64,000 nt of DNA from Archegozetes longisetosus (GCA_018873245.2 JAEMBT020000006.1:8081855-8145854); one strand, 5' to 3'; positions 10,364 to 21,320 are shown, counted from the first letter of the stretch. Made by a program: numbers and translations. Notes: generated by a model from the sequence alone, not told the origin.

Positions 10364-12034
10364 TTATGCCAAATAAAAAACTTGTTTCTCATGATTTTCA
10401 ACTTTAATTTCAACAACTAGTGATCGAATGTCTTTTTTATTCCTGAACACATCTATAGTCCCTTCAATTTGATCACCTTTTTTAACAAGCAAAGGATTTT
10501 TCAGAAGAAATACAGTTTGTTTCCAATGTGTGTCTTCATTGAATGGTGAGGTCGAGAGAATCACTTTGTGATCAAGTTGTTCACTATTGAAATAGCAGTC
10601 AAACCAACCAACTATTGCCACAATTGGTTCATCAGAGTTGCAGGTCAATTGGAATTTAGAACTAAATTTTTGCGTGTCTTCAATACAACATTGCATTAAA
10701 TCATAGCTTTTTATTACTGAAACACTTGTACTTATAAATTCCTTCGAAACTATTTCAACGTTAGCCTCTTTTATAACTTCATTCTTCATACAAGACATTT
10801 TCCAACCGTAGACATTGTCCCAAAATTTAAGATATTTATTATGCAAAGTTTGGTCAGAAACACCAGCGATTGAAATGGAGCACTGGTTAGGCATCAAAAT
10901 TCCCGATTGATTGAGCAGATTGTTTCTAGCATAGAGAATAGTGTCTAGCATTCCCTCAAACAATAGGAAATATCCCATCCATTCGGATATAATGATGTCA
11001 TACTTTTGAGGCAGATTATGTTCAATAAAATTGACTGATTCAACTTTACTTTTAACAAATTTAATTTTATCATTCAACCCATTTTCTCTGACAATATCCA
11101 TGGCTTGATATATGATATCGCTTTGATCGACAGCTACAACCAGTTGAGCACCAGCTTTGGCTGCAAATAGTGATAGAATTCCTGTCCCACAACCGATGTC
11201 TAGAACTGTTTTTCCTTCGAAAAAGTTATTATTTTTCAAAATTGCATCTTTATATGAATTGGTTCTCATTCTGTCGCTTAGCATTTCGTGATGTATTGAA
11301 TAGTGTGAATATGAAGATACATAATAAGAGTCTTCAGAGTTCGACAAGTGAACCACATTCAATTGATCACTCGATGACTGTTCTTCTGTTAGACAAGTGT
11401 TAACTAATTCTCTCATATTCTGTAATTGATTCAGCAATGCTCTGGTATTAGCCTCAGATTTTTTTAATTTTTCAATTAATTCTTGATGTGATAAATGTTC
11501 ATAATTTTGGTTTTCATTATTTTTAATGTTAGACTTGGAATGAATTTCTTCATCAGTTTCGCAATTATTGCCAGAGCATTCACTTTCAATATCTGTCAGA
11601 AAAAGAAAGTTATAGAAATCAAATTGTTCCCTAGAATTACAAGCTAGAATTGAAATACCGAACATAAGCAACTGGTCGTCGATAAGTGTTGGTTTCATAT
11701 ATTCATCTTTATCCCAAACTTTGGATTCAATCAGTTCTAAAACTTGACTGGAACTCGGTTTTTCACGTCTTATAAAATTCAATAGTTTTATATATTGATA
11801 AGTGTCTAACTTATATTTGTTGCAGATATTAATTAAATGGAAACTGTGGTCAACTATCATATGAGTAAAAGCTGTCTCGAATGTTGTGAAAGTTTGACAG
11901 CAAAACAAACAGTAAATTGGGTTCAGTTCATTGGTCGAATCGTCCACTTCCTCAGCTGAGCTCCAGTCGGACGAGTCGTCGCTCGCATAATCATCACATT
12001 CATTTGAGGCCATATTTAAATGAATTAACTGCAA
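10364..12034 (-). CDS. PRMT3: Protein arginine N-methyltransferase 3
   Basis: Intronless frame of up to 556 residues. Type I arginine methyltransferase; in other animals PRMT3 is cytosolic and methylates ribosomal protein S2. An acidic N-terminus is followed by a C2H2 zinc finger (Cys42, Cys45, His58, His63) typical of PRMT3 alone. The SAM-binding motif I VLDIGCGTG is at 277-285, the double-E loop SEWMGYFLLFE at 350-360 with both Glu present, and the THW loop at 502-504. A coiled-coil-prone linker lies at about 180-215. The Met at 12013 (residue 8, followed by ASNECDD) is an equally good or better start, because acidic N-termini are usual in this family. It is convergent with RBM28 and divergent from MZT1. 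All catalytic features are intact. Confidence 0.95.
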   Translation of the reverse strand: MQLIHLNMASNECDDYASDDSSDWSSAEEVDDSTNELNPIYCLFCCQTFTTFETAFTHMIVDHSFHLINICNKYKLDTYQYIKLLNFIRREKPSSSQVLELIESKVWDKDEYMKPTLIDDQLLMFGISILACNSREQFDFYNFLFLTDIESECSGNNCETDEEIHSKSNIKNNENQNYEHLSHQELIEKLKKSEANTRALLNQLQNMRELVNTCLTEEQSSSDQLNVVHLSNSEDSYYVSSYSHYSIHHEMLSDRMRTNSYKDAILKNNNFFEGKTVLDIGCGTGILSLFAAKAGAQLVVAVDQSDIIYQAMDIVRENGLNDKIKFVKSKVESVNFIEHNLPQKYDIIISEWMGYFLLFEGMLDTILYARNNLLNQSGILMPNQCSISIAGVSDQTLHNKYLKFWDNVYGWKMSCMKNEVIKEANVEIVSKEFISTSVSVIKSYDLMQCCIEDTQKFSSKFQLTCNSDEPIVAIVGWFDCYFNSEQLDHKVILSTSPFNEDTHWKQTVFLLKNPLLVKKGDQIEGTIDVFRNKKDIRSLVVEIKVENHEKQVFYLA

Positions 12035-12259
12035 TCAGAGACTTTCTTAAGCTCAATATGATTTAAGTCTAAAGTCGTGAGTCTAATGCAAAACACGTGC
12101 AAAATATGTTGTGTTTGAAATTCAAAACATTAATTACGTCCAAACTTTTCATAAAAGGATCGAAACGTAAATAGAGGTCTTTTCAATGTTAGATAATAGC
12201 AACAACACTGATAATAATCACAATTTTATCGATTGATTTATACTTATTATTAGTTTAAA
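12035..12259. promoter_or_regulatory. Shared 5' region between PRMT3 and MZT1
   Basis: 225 bp between divergent start codons, so both promoters lie here. Contains CACGTG at about 12095, an E-box-like hexamer. Its use is not shown. Confidence 0.45.
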
Positions 12260-12514
12260 ATGAATGAAAGCAATTCATTAAATGATATAAATGAATGTGT
12301 TCTTATGGAGCCATTGGATGAGACGCCAAACGGAGCCAAAGAAGTGATGGAAGTCTTGCACGAAATGTCAACTATCCTTAAGACTGATCTTGATTTGGAG
12401 ACACTCGCCATTTGTTTCCGACTGATCGAGAATGGCGTCAACGCCGAGGCTTTGGCCAAAGTTATACTGACTTTACGGAAAGAATGTGCAAATACTTTAC
12501 AAAATAATAAATAG
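12260..12514 (+). CDS. MZT1: Mitotic-spindle organizing protein 1 (MOZART1)
   Basis: Complete 84-residue frame with no intron. MZT1 is a small helical subunit of the gamma-tubulin ring complex that helps recruit it to microtubule-organizing centres. The core carries the family pattern: a helix VMEVLHEMSTIL, then LDLETLAICFRLIENGVN, then EALAKVILTLRKE. The size matches the family (about 70-85 residues), with an N-terminal extension of about 20 polar residues. AATAAA follows at about 12582 in the 237 bp gap to the convergent NDUFB8 gene. Confidence 0.93.
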   Translation: MNESNSLNDINECVLMEPLDETPNGAKEVMEVLHEMSTILKTDLDLETLAICFRLIENGVNAEALAKVILTLRKECANTLQNNK

Positions 12515-12751
12515 CTTAATAATGAAATCATATCAAATCATACTTAACATTAAGGTTGATTTCAACCATTTTATTGTTCAATAAAATCTGTAACTAATTT
12601 ATACAATCTATACACTACTTAAATGGCATATCATTCAAGTTACTGTAAATTAATATTCATTTTAGTTCACAAATTTTCAACTCATTTGTAGCATTGAATA
12701 AATTTTTAACTAAATGATATTTTGTTAACTATCAATTAAATCATTGAAAAA

Positions 12752-13604
12752 TCAATCCAAAGGCTCGAAAGTGTAGTGAATGGCACCCGGTTTCGGATAT
12801 TGTTTAGCTTTCTGGAAAAAGGTATTACGAAGTACATGAGATATGATCTGATCATATAGTTTATATGAGAAAATAGTTTTAATCTAAAATATAAGAGATA
12901 TCATACCAACGGATAAACACTTCTCAACTCAAAGTAATTGTCGATAAAACAAATCAGAATAAAGGCTCCAAAAGAGGCAAGAAATGTAGTAATCATAGTA
13001 AGTCTATGAATTAGATTAGAACATATGAGTTGAGCATCAAATAGATATTAAAAGGATAATACTTACGGCGAATATCTGAGGGTTTGGTTTGGGTTATGCC
13101 TTTCCGAAGTGTAAATCTCATAATCTACGTGTAACTAAACAGATTTCAATCGAATTAAGTATCAAAACAAATGAGATCTAAATATATCAAAACAAATAAG
13201 TATAATCAATTACAGTTTCTCCAAAGTTTCGTCTCCTGTAATGCCAATCGTAGTCCTCGTAAGGGTCTCTTCCGTCCTGGCCAACAATTGGTAAGTTTGG
13301 ATAATCTCCATATCCTTTATCTTCAGGATATGGTTCGTAGTCTTCAGGTATAAGATAGTACTTCTTAGCAGCCGCCTCTCTTTCCTCTTTGGTCTTAGGT
13401 GGTGGTCCGGGTTTCCAGTCTCTATTCCATCCACCTTTCAGTCAAATAGAATTGATTTTATTTAAATTAATGTAAATCAAATTAATCAAATGTAAATATC
13501 TGATAAAATGAAATACAATTTCTCGTTGGAACCAATGTTACTCTGCTGACATTCAAGTAATTAATTTTGAACGATTTTGAAACACTTCTCAATAGGTTGG
13601 CCAT
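12752..13604 (-). CDS. NDUFB8: NADH dehydrogenase 1 beta subunit 8 (complex I ASHI subunit)
   Basis: Accessory subunit of mitochondrial respiratory complex I. Five minus-strand exons, 13517-13604, 13214-13434, 13067-13134, 12907-13003 and 12752-12811, splice in phase to 177 residues (human 186). Exon 1 gives a basic, hydroxylated mitochondrial targeting leader (MANLLRSVSKSFKIN). Exon 2 holds the family core: WNRDWKPGPPPKT, AAAKKY, EDYEPYP and GYGDYPNLP. Exon 4 encodes one membrane helix (FLASFGAFILICFI). The last exon ends in KQYPKPGAIHYTFEP. The GTATTT donor of exon 1 and the acceptor of exon 3 (GTTTAG rather than the nearby ACGTAG) were chosen because only these keep the frame. None of the exons is a long open frame on its own, so simple ORF searches miss this gene. 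Confidence 0.9.
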
Positions 13605-14095
13605 TTGTTTCAATTATTTATTTGAAATCAATAATAATTTAATGAAACTGCTTCAAGCATTAATTATTAATAACTTATTACTTGTTGTATTAATTCAATT
13701 TTTGTATGTTTTCATAAATAAAGCATTTGCGCAGTTTTCGGAGATTGACAAGAATAAAAGTTTTAGTTTTGCTCACAATACAAAACTTTAAAAGAGTTGT
13801 GCGATTCTAATAAGTATTTTGAATATGTTTTGATCGACAGATCATTTTCTTTTATAAATACATAACTTTTAATCTCTTAAATACATTAAATTCATAAATT
13901 GCTGACCGAATACTATATACTCAAAAAATTTCAGTCCAATAAAGGTTTTATCACTGATTGTGGCGCTTTATTTAAACTTGAATATCATGCATCAAGAGTT
14001 CTCGGTTGAACAAATAAATTCGTATAGGCTTTAAATTGATCTTCTAATATAAGATATTAATAGAAGATATCCTTATATCTGTAAAAAAAATATAA
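13605..14095. other. Intergenic, no gene seen
   Basis: AT-rich DNA upstream of NDUFB8. An open stretch at 13567-13791 on the plus strand overlaps NDUFB8 exon 1 in antisense and has no family features. The NDUFB8 promoter should lie here. Confidence 0.5.
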
Positions 14096-14103
14096 TCTCC
14101 TAT

Positions 14104-15550
14104 CACTATCGTAACCAGTAGCGCAATTCTGGTACGAATCCTAAACTCAATCCTTACTTAATTATAAGATCGATCATTACTTGTTTTTAAATTAAGTCTC
14201 GATCTTCAATTTACGAGAGCTTTGAGAATCGATCATTACTTAAAATTGTACTAAACTTGATCTTAAACTTAAAGATCGCTTCGAGAATAGCCCCCTAGGA
14301 TTTTTGGGTTGGGGGTCCAAATACCTTTTTTGTCACGGATGAATTTAATTGTATCAAAATTTATAGCAAAGTTATTTTTTTTATTGCAATGACTGTTTGC
14401 AAATTGAATTACAAATTGATCCAAATTTAAATTAGAGACAGTTTTTCTCTCTATAGATATTAGAGCTAAACCATTGAATCTTTCATTAGCCATATAATTT
14501 TTGAGATAAATCTTAATACTTTTGAGAGTGGAGAAACTTCTTCCACAACAAGCATTTACATAACCAATAGTTAGACATATTTTTACAAAATTTAATAAGT
14601 CATACATAGAATGACAAAAATCATTAAGTTTTTCATTAAGACTGAAAATGTGTACGATATCTTTGAAAAGCATTTTTATTGTTTAACAATTTTACTTAAA
14701 GTTATCTAAATTTAAATTATGATGAGTAGCAAATAACTTAGATTTTGGATGAATAGCGCTCATAGCCAACAAAATGCTTATTATTTTACTGTCAAATCTC
14801 TCACTTATATTTAACATTATATTGATCAAATTAACAATCAATTGATGGAAAAAAGATTAATTTTATAAAATTCAAAGGTTATAGCTTAAGAATTGTTTCA
14901 AATTTGTCTTTGGAAAAACAATAAGTGATCGTGAGGGAGAATCAAATTTATTAATTGATGTATAGATTACATTGTCATTAAAGCTAGAGTTACAATTGAA
15001 CTCTGAAGTATTGTTGTCATTAGTTTGTAATGAATGGTTGATGATTTTTGCATTTAAGTCACATTTAGTTGTGTAAATGGCTTCTTTACTTACACATTCT
15101 TGAGAGCTAATATTAACACGGCGTTCATTATCACTTATTTGACAATTATTTATTAGTACTCTGTTTTTTATTATTAAAACTAAAACATTCTCAAATTGAT
15201 TTCTGTTTTCTTTATTCATTTTGATTTTTTATTAGATGAATTTTTCATCAAATGTATAAATAAATATCAGAGAAACAAAACTAATGCATATTCCTAACGC
15301 ATAATACAAAAAACTTTCAGTAAACTTGGTTGGCGAGTTGCACTTCTCATTAACTTGAGGAATTTATATATATAGATAACTTTATAATCTGTTTAAGCAT
15401 TCTAGTATAAATTCATAAAAAATATATTTTCATTACTGTTTTGTTATAATATAAAATGAAAATAATTTTCTAACTCCTTCAGACCTGTACTTAATTTTTC
15501 AAAAAACCTCTGGGGCTGGGTCCCCTTTGCTCATGCTGGTTACAGCTTTG
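14104..15550 (-). mobile_element. hAT-family transposon, decayed derivative
   Basis: Ends resemble each other as inverted repeats: CACTATCGTAACCAG on the left, and CAAAGCTGTAACCAG when the right end is read on the minus strand. The flanks are TCTCCTAT and TCTCTCAT, six of eight identical, fitting an eroded 8 bp hAT target duplication. The GGGG-rich subterminal segments resemble those of the cleaner hAT copy at 21329-21940. It contains a hAT C-terminal transposase remnant. Confidence 0.65.
14269..14850 (-). pseudogene. hAT transposase, dimerisation region only
   Basis: The minus strand encodes the hAT C-terminal dimerisation signature: CLTIGYVNACCGRSFSTLK, then a short helix, then RFNGLALISIER. 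This corresponds to the Cys/Glu-RSFS...LK and ERLNGLALLSIER core of zinc-finger hAT transposases. Coding-like sequence continues upstream to about 14830 (an S/ERFDSKII...LAMSAI-like stretch) but is broken by stops near 14680-14700. The catalytic RNase H-like part is absent. A separate 115-residue open frame at 14872-15219 may be the N-terminal piece of the same internally deleted transposase, but I cannot recognise a domain in it. Confidence 0.7.
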
Positions 15551-15734
15551 TCTCTCATCTGATATCGATTTCAAAGATATGTTCGAATGACAATACTTTT
15601 CGAGTGATGTTCTGACCTTATAATAGAGAGAACTGAAGTCACATCAAAATGTTGCCTAAATTAATAAAATTTCGTATTTGTCTCATTAGTACATAACTCT
15701 ATGTGATGAACAGAAGTAAAAATGATCTGTGCAG

Positions 15735-15962
15735 CCAGATTCACAAATAACTCTTAAGCTATAGCGAAAGTATCACTTGACTGAGGGTTAACCTCAGTCA
15801 CTTGAGATGTAACTCCGAGTTACTACTTGTGCATTTTTTTATAAAAAAATTTTCCCCCTAAAGTTATCACTTAGATCCAGGTTGGCTTTGTGAATATGAA
15901 AATTGTCACTCGAATCACAGTTTTTTCAAGTTATCGCTTAAATAGTGCCCTATGAATAAGGA
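15735..15962. repeat. MITE-like repeat with ATTCACAAA ends
   Basis: Begins with GATTCACAAATAACTC and contains two related blocks ending TGTGAAT and TATGAAT, each preceded by a TTATC(A/G)CTTA(A/G)AT motif. The outer block is the inverted complement of the start. Looks like a small non-autonomous DNA element with a partial duplication. Family not assigned. Confidence 0.5.
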
Positions 15963-16559
15963 TGAAAGTCCGTTCTTCGTGTTTGATCGGAGTTTCCATA
16001 AGGGAACACAACCTATTAATGCATAGTTAACTGTCATTATCTCAACATTGGTGGTTTTAATCAGAAATAATGGTGCATAGCTTCTTGATGGGAAAAAGTT
16101 TTCAAAGCAGCAAATTTTCAGATCTTTAAATGTATGAAAATTAGCTTAAAAATAATTGAAGAGAGTACAATAAAGATAATGAACACTAAAATTATTATAT
16201 ATAAGAGAAACTTAGCAATACAGTCTATCTCGGATATAGTGAACGGGTCGGTGCAGTTAAAAGCGTTCGCTATAGCCGAAATTCACTACAGCTTCCTCAA
16301 GAAAAAAGAACTCTAAAACTCATTCAAAATGTCATTTTAATTCTTCAATTATTAACTTTTGATGAAGTCATTTATTTTCATCAAAATAATCAGTAATAAT
16401 AGTCTATAGCTATTTTGACTCCAAATAAAGTCAAAAGAGACACTGCGAAATTAAATATATTTTTGAGCGCGTCTGTTTTTTTCTTTTTGGAAACTTTGGG
16501 TCATATGAATCATGTGGCTCTCTTCCACTTCTGTATCACTTGAGTCTTTATTGAATATC

Positions 16560-16947
16560 CTTAAGAGGTTTTACAATCGCAACAATTCCTCGTCGGTAAA
16601 CAATATTGTCATCAATATAAACGAATTCTTTAAAATATTTAAATTCAAGATTTAGTTTATCATCAATAATATACCAATTATTTTGTGAAAATAATTATTC
16701 GATAATTTCATAGTTATTTTGTTTATGGTCATCATCGAATCACTTTCTTAAGATAATTAATGAAAATCGAGTTTGGTATTTCTTTACTACTTGAATCTAA
16801 ACATATAAGCAGCTTTGAATAGTGCAATGCTTTTTTGATACCAGAACATTCTTCATTCTCACGCAATAATTCAATGATAAATTCAAGCATTTTGTTTCTA
16901 TAAGGCTGTTTAAAACTTTTTATCATGTTTAAATCGAACGATTGCAA
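16560..16947 (-). pseudogene. Unrecognised coding-like fragment
   Basis: A 71-codon minus-strand frame (16732-16947) has protein-like composition. After a frameshift, a second coding-like run (EFKYFKEFVYIDDNIVYRRG) covers about 16570-16690. Together they look like part of a decayed gene. I do not recognise the family. It could be transposon-derived, or chance. Confidence 0.3.
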
Positions 16948-17266
16948 ACGAGAAGTGTTTAGGGCAGAAACAAAAAGAACGATGAAAATAAGTCTATGGG
17001 ATTCTGGCTATCCATACACCCGGGATCTCATGATATATTTTAATAGAGGTCATCATCCTGATCAAAATTGTCAATGGGCCCACCTCTGTATAACTTATAG
17101 TTTATCTGCTAGATGTCCTTAAAGTAAACGTTTAAAATGAATCTTCGATTTTCTCTAAGGATATTATAGAAATCGAAAAACGTGTTTCATAATTTTAATC
17201 AGCGTTAAATTCTACATCGAAATCATATATCATATAATAAAAAATCTCAAAGTGGAAAAATTCGAT

Positions 17267-17698
17267 AGTAGTATATATATGGCGAGGCTGGGACAGTACG
17301 AATAGTACGAGCACAAAAAATAGCAGATTTTTATCAAATAAAACGAAAAAAACTCACAAAAATAGTCAATAGAAAGCCTAAAATCGATCAAAAAAGCTGA
17401 GACAGTACGAGTAGTACGAGTCTACGAATAGTATGAGTTATACTATCCCAGATTCTCCAAAACCCATAAAATTAACAAAAAAATCCATAAAATCAATGAA
17501 AAATACTGTGACACTATGAGTAGTACGAGTACATAGTTTAAGCTAAAATCATCATGTTTTACTGGGACACTACGAATAGTATGTACCCTTTAAATCATGA
17601 AAATCATAAAACTCGCAAAAAAATAATGGAATACTGAGACACTACAAACAGTATGAATACTACTTCATACCTCATACTTCTCTATTGGAGTTCCCATA
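17267..17698 (+). repeat. Polinton left terminal inverted repeat
   Basis: 432 bp matching the reverse complement of 31090-32226 once the LTR there is discounted. The two copies differ at only a few positions in the outer 200 bases. Contains repeated CAGTACGAATAGTACGAG-like units, near 17293, 17404, 17508, 17568 and 17635. Confidence 0.92.
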
Positions 17699-17753
17699 TT
17701 AAGTTTCTAGGACAAGTATCCCAGAACAGTCATTAAAAAATTTATCTCACTAA

Positions 17754-18173
17754 ATGGAGACATATGAGTGTATCCCATGTAATAGAATAATAACAAAAGC
17801 TAATGAATCAAATCATGAAAGTACCGAATTTCATAAAAACAATAGTTTGAATAAGGATAATCCGTCTTTTAAAACATGTATTTGTTGTGAAAAGGTTAAG
17901 AATAGGAATAACTTTTATGATTTTCATGTAATATGTAAAGATTGTAATAAAAAATATAGGAGACAGAATGTAGAATGTCAAATATGTAATACAATAACAA
18001 CTAGAAATTATTATCATAAACACATGAAAAAACATCCAGTTTTGATTCCTATTATTGGAAAGATTTGTTCTAAATGTAATATTGATAAACCTAAAGACAG
18101 TTTTCATAACGATAAATATAAGGAGGATGGTAAAAAGACTATTTGTAAGGAGTGTGTGAAAGTTTCAAAATAA
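17754..18173 (+). CDS. Cys-rich zinc-ribbon protein of the Polinton
   Basis: Intact 139-residue frame 55 bp inside the left TIR. It has at least four CxxC pairs: CIPC (near residue 6), CICC, CKDC/CQIC, CSKC and CKEC, with a His-rich spacer (NYYHKHMKKH). The pattern suggests two or three zinc-binding modules of the HNH/recombination-endonuclease-VII type. I do not see an unambiguous HNH catalytic triad, so only zinc binding is proposed. A broken relative with the same Cys spacing lies near the other end (30012-30265). Function unknown. Confidence 0.6.
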   Translation: METYECIPCNRIITKANESNHESTEFHKNNSLNKDNPSFKTCICCEKVKNRNNFYDFHVICKDCNKKYRRQNVECQICNTITTRNYYHKHMKKHPVLIPIIGKICSKCNIDKPKDSFHNDKYKEDGKKTICKECVKVSK

Positions 18174-18189
18174 GAGAAAAAATTGTATC

Positions 18190-18480
18190 AAAAAAAGAAA
18201 AAATACTGAGACAGTACGAATCGTACCTCAATCAGCCCTCTAAAACCAGTAATAAAAACACCAAAAAATTGAAATTTTCATATTTTTTAATATGGAATTT
18301 AGGTCATAAACTACAAAAAATCACCTAAAAATCATCATATTTTGTTGAAAATTCTGGGACAGTACGAAAAAAAGCAGATTTTTATCAAATAAAACGAAAA
18401 AACTCACAAACATAGTCAATAGTAAGCCTAAAATCAATCAAAAAAAGCTGGTACAGTACAACTCATACCCTCTAAAATTG
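18190..18480 (+). repeat. Subterminal copy of the TIR repeat
   Basis: A second, internal copy of TIR sequence: GGGACAGTACGAA at about 18357, followed by about 100 bases (GCAGATTTTTATCAAATAAA onward to AAAAAAGCTGG) that match 17320-17400 closely. No matching internal copy is seen beside the right TIR. Confidence 0.8.
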
Positions 18481-18586
18481 AACTTTTAGTCTGTAATTTA
18501 AAGTGCTATAGATAATCACCTAAACTATTTCTTTATTGCGGTTCAGGAGCTTATCTCCTATAAAAACTTATTCTATAAATATTAAA

Positions 18587-18886
18587 ATGATTTATTCAGA
18601 AGACTTTATAGAAAGAATAGGTAATGTTGTTTATAATTATGAACCATATAAGAATGATAATAATATCCCTCTTAGATTAAAATATGAATTTGTATTAGAA
18701 GATTCTAATAGAGGATTTAGTATATTTAGAATAACAGATACAGATTATTATACTAAAAAAGTTAAGGGAACTCTAGGAAAAATTGTTGAATCAATTATCA
18801 ATAAACATGGTTTTGACATAATGATATTAGATTTTACTATTACACATAAAAATCAATTTTTAGGAATTCTCTTAGAAAGTTTTTAA
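18587..18886 (+). CDS. Small Polinton protein, unknown
   Basis: About 99 residues from the Met at 18587 (an in-frame Met lies further up at 18536, but the later start is cleaner). Intact and acidic, with alternating hydrophobic strands (YEFVLED, FSIFRITDTDYY, FDIMILDFTITH). No signal peptide or membrane segment. Codon use is AT-rich like the other Polinton genes. I do not recognise it. Confidence 0.5.
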   Translation: MIYSEDFIERIGNVVYNYEPYKNDNNIPLRLKYEFVLEDSNRGFSIFRITDTDYYTKKVKGTLGKIVESIINKHGFDIMILDFTITHKNQFLGILLESF

Positions 18887-19697
18887 CTAAACAGGTTAAA
18901 AATAATACTTAAAAACACTGGGAGGTTTTTTTATATTCTATTAATCATTAAAAAGCTAAAGTTCTTTTGCTCCTTGAGCCTTCGCTTTGCCAGGCTTAAT
19001 ACATGTGTTATATGAATTATAATTTATTTCGATAATGTTAAAAAATTTACACTTTCGAAAATTCATATCTTTAAAACGGTCGCAGATTGATTTGGTTTCT
19101 TCTCAGTATAATTTGTCTTTGAATATTCATTTTAATACCTATATCATAGTGGTCAGTGATCAAGTTTACTGACTGGAGAGTGGTCACTCTAACTTTTGAA
19201 CCGGTCATCTTAAAACTTTCATTCAAGTTTTATTGGGATTAGTTTGAAAAATGCTTTCCAACAATATATATATTGTTATACTTTTTTCAAACTTGAGGAC
19301 CCTTTTGAATAAAAATCACAATTCATGTCACGTACACATATTAACTCTTTCTATTTACTTTAGAAAAAATAATCAATGCTTTCTTCTAATTCTTAAAACT
19401 ATTTCTGAATAATTTTTATGGTATTTCACTTCCTTAAACCTTGGAAAACGCAAGATCTGCGTATTTGTAAATCAATTTCATACTTATCGTCTTGCTTTAC
19501 ATTACCTATTGTTAGCCTTTTGATAACATCATAATTTCAGTATATATCCTTACGAATTTGAAGCATTTTGAAGAAAGTAAATTTTTAATTTTTCAATTAT
19601 ATAGGCAAATCATATGGAAAGTTTTGCAATAAAAAATAAAATTTAATCGGTTATTCAATAATGGTTATTTGGTAATTTGCCCGCAGTGAAATTTCCA

Positions 19698-21030
19698 TTA
19701 TTTTGGTCTATGCTCTTTCACAGTGAGTTGATTCCCGTGAAATGTGTAAGAATTTCCATATTTAATGGAATGGTTCTTCTCAGCTCCCGATTTATACGAT
19801 ATGACTGCCCATTGAGAATGTGATGTTTTCTTGAGGCCGATACGTTCGATTTTGCATTCGCCCGCAAGATACAATGATATACATAAATATTCGAGAACTA
19901 CTACTGTAATCTGAATATCGTAATCTTACCCCATTGTTTAAAAAAATTGGACACATCCAACGGGGTAACATTCAGCGGTAAATTGCCAACAAAAATTTTG
20001 TGGCAAGAACCAACGGGACGTGGTTTTGATTCCTTATGTGGTGCAGGTAAGACAACGGATGTTGAAGTGTTCGAAACAGCCGGATTATGGGCTCTTGTAG
20101 ATTTTTGTCCTGTAGCATTTGCTTTTAGTGACCTAGGAGTTCGTATATTTGCTTCAACGGTAGGAACAGAAACTGCCAGCATGGGGTTCACAAGATTCAA
20201 GCCTGACAAGTTTTGAGGCAACTGAACGTTTGTTTGCTGAAATTGAATGCTTAGAAACATTTGATGGATATTTCGCTTGACTTCTTCAAAGGCCTGGAAA
20301 ATTTTATAGTCAAGAAGTTAAAATCCAAAAGTTATACATAGCAATACTTTATTTACCATTCGGATTCCGTTTGCAGAGTCTTCGACGCTTATTATGGTAC
20401 AATACTCTGCAGAGCAGCCTTCCTTCAAAGCAGACACGACTTTGCATGCCGGACCGGCTTGAATAAATGTGCAGTGACGATTCCACTAAATCTGTTTTTT
20501 TATTAATTCGATAATTGTTGGCAATGTGTATTGTGTCGAGTGATTATCTTCTCCGTCTGTAAATATAAGCATCTGAGCCATGGTCGATTTTCCAGCTATT
20601 CAAAAGAGTTCCTTAAGACTATATGAGTTTTCTAGAGCAAAAATTATAATAATATTATTTACAGTAATATGGAATTTCGTTAATTGTTTGCCCCCATGCG
20701 TCGTAGAGGGCAGTCATTCCCGCACCTGCCTCTTCAAGATCTCGCATAAGACGTTCCACATCTAATTTAGCTTTCGTCTTTGCGACCAAAGTTTTCACAT
20801 TTGTGTCAAAAGTCCGGACAACAAATATGACGTGGTCTGGAGCTTTATCAATTATCTCACGGAGAGAATTTGCGATCTGCTTAATTTTTGATCCAGCCAT
20901 ACTGCCACTCGTATCAATGACGGCGTACACCACAGGCTTTGGCATCTTTTGGGGGAGCGTCAAAGAGGTAGCCGAACTAATAGCTATGTTGATTTGCTGC
21001 TGCTGCACTGCCATTCTCTGTTCTCGTGGA
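19698..21030 (-). pseudogene. VWA + RRM gene nested in the Polinton, interrupted
   Basis: A spliced, host-like gene on the minus strand: exons about 20663-21030 (possibly with more upstream), 20357-20595, 19930-20293 and 19698-19903. The first two encode a von Willebrand A domain with an intact MIDAS start (DTSGSMAGSK), the conserved Thr region (GMTALYDA) and LIFTDGEDNHS. The third holds a Ser/Thr/Pro linker and the first half of an RRM (HKIFVGNLPLNVTPLDV). The fourth encodes the RRM second half (SHSQWAVISY ... GNQLTVKEHRPK). Breaks: an in-frame TAG at 20486-20488 inside the VWA domain; and joining exons three and four needs a 26-base intron, while reading through meets tandem TAG codons and a frame change. 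Introns of 63 and 67 bp argue against a retrocopy. Probably a recently disabled captured gene. I know no family with this architecture. Confidence 0.7.
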
Positions 21031-21320
21031 CTGTTAGGGTCAAAAGAATAAATAATGCAAGAATTGATACAAGCTTTTGCGTGGTACAGGTATATACTGG
21101 CTTGGTTATATTATTCAGGGCACAAATGCTTTTTACACTGCCAACTGTGACAAACTGAGTACAAAAGTAACAGTGTGTATATGATTAAGAGATTGACGCT
21201 TACAAAAAACGTTTGTTATAAGAGTTGATGAGGGACACGAGATAATAATTCTGGGAACATGGTTATAGACATTAACTTTGGTGCGCAGTACTAAATAATT
21301 GTATTGCCATAGTACCTATA
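21031..21320. other. 5' flank of the VWA-RRM gene
   Basis: No separate gene. A splice-acceptor-like CTAACAG lies at the upstream edge of the first seen exon (21031), so earlier exons or a promoter may lie here. Confidence 0.4.

Larger units (their letters stand above)
15559..17260. other. Transposon-rich spacer left of the Polinton
   Basis: No intact gene. A palindromic repeat lies at 15735-15962 and an unrecognised coding-like fragment at 16560-16947 (both listed). The plus-strand open stretch at 16134-16316 has no family features. Confidence 0.5.

Noticed and set aside
13210..13434. 74-codon minus-strand frame starting MDGIETGNPD
   Set aside because: Wrong-frame reading of NDUFB8 exon 2; the other frame gives the family core.
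17808..18107. 99-codon minus-strand frame
   Set aside because: Antisense shadow of the Cys-rich zinc-ribbon gene at 17754-18173.
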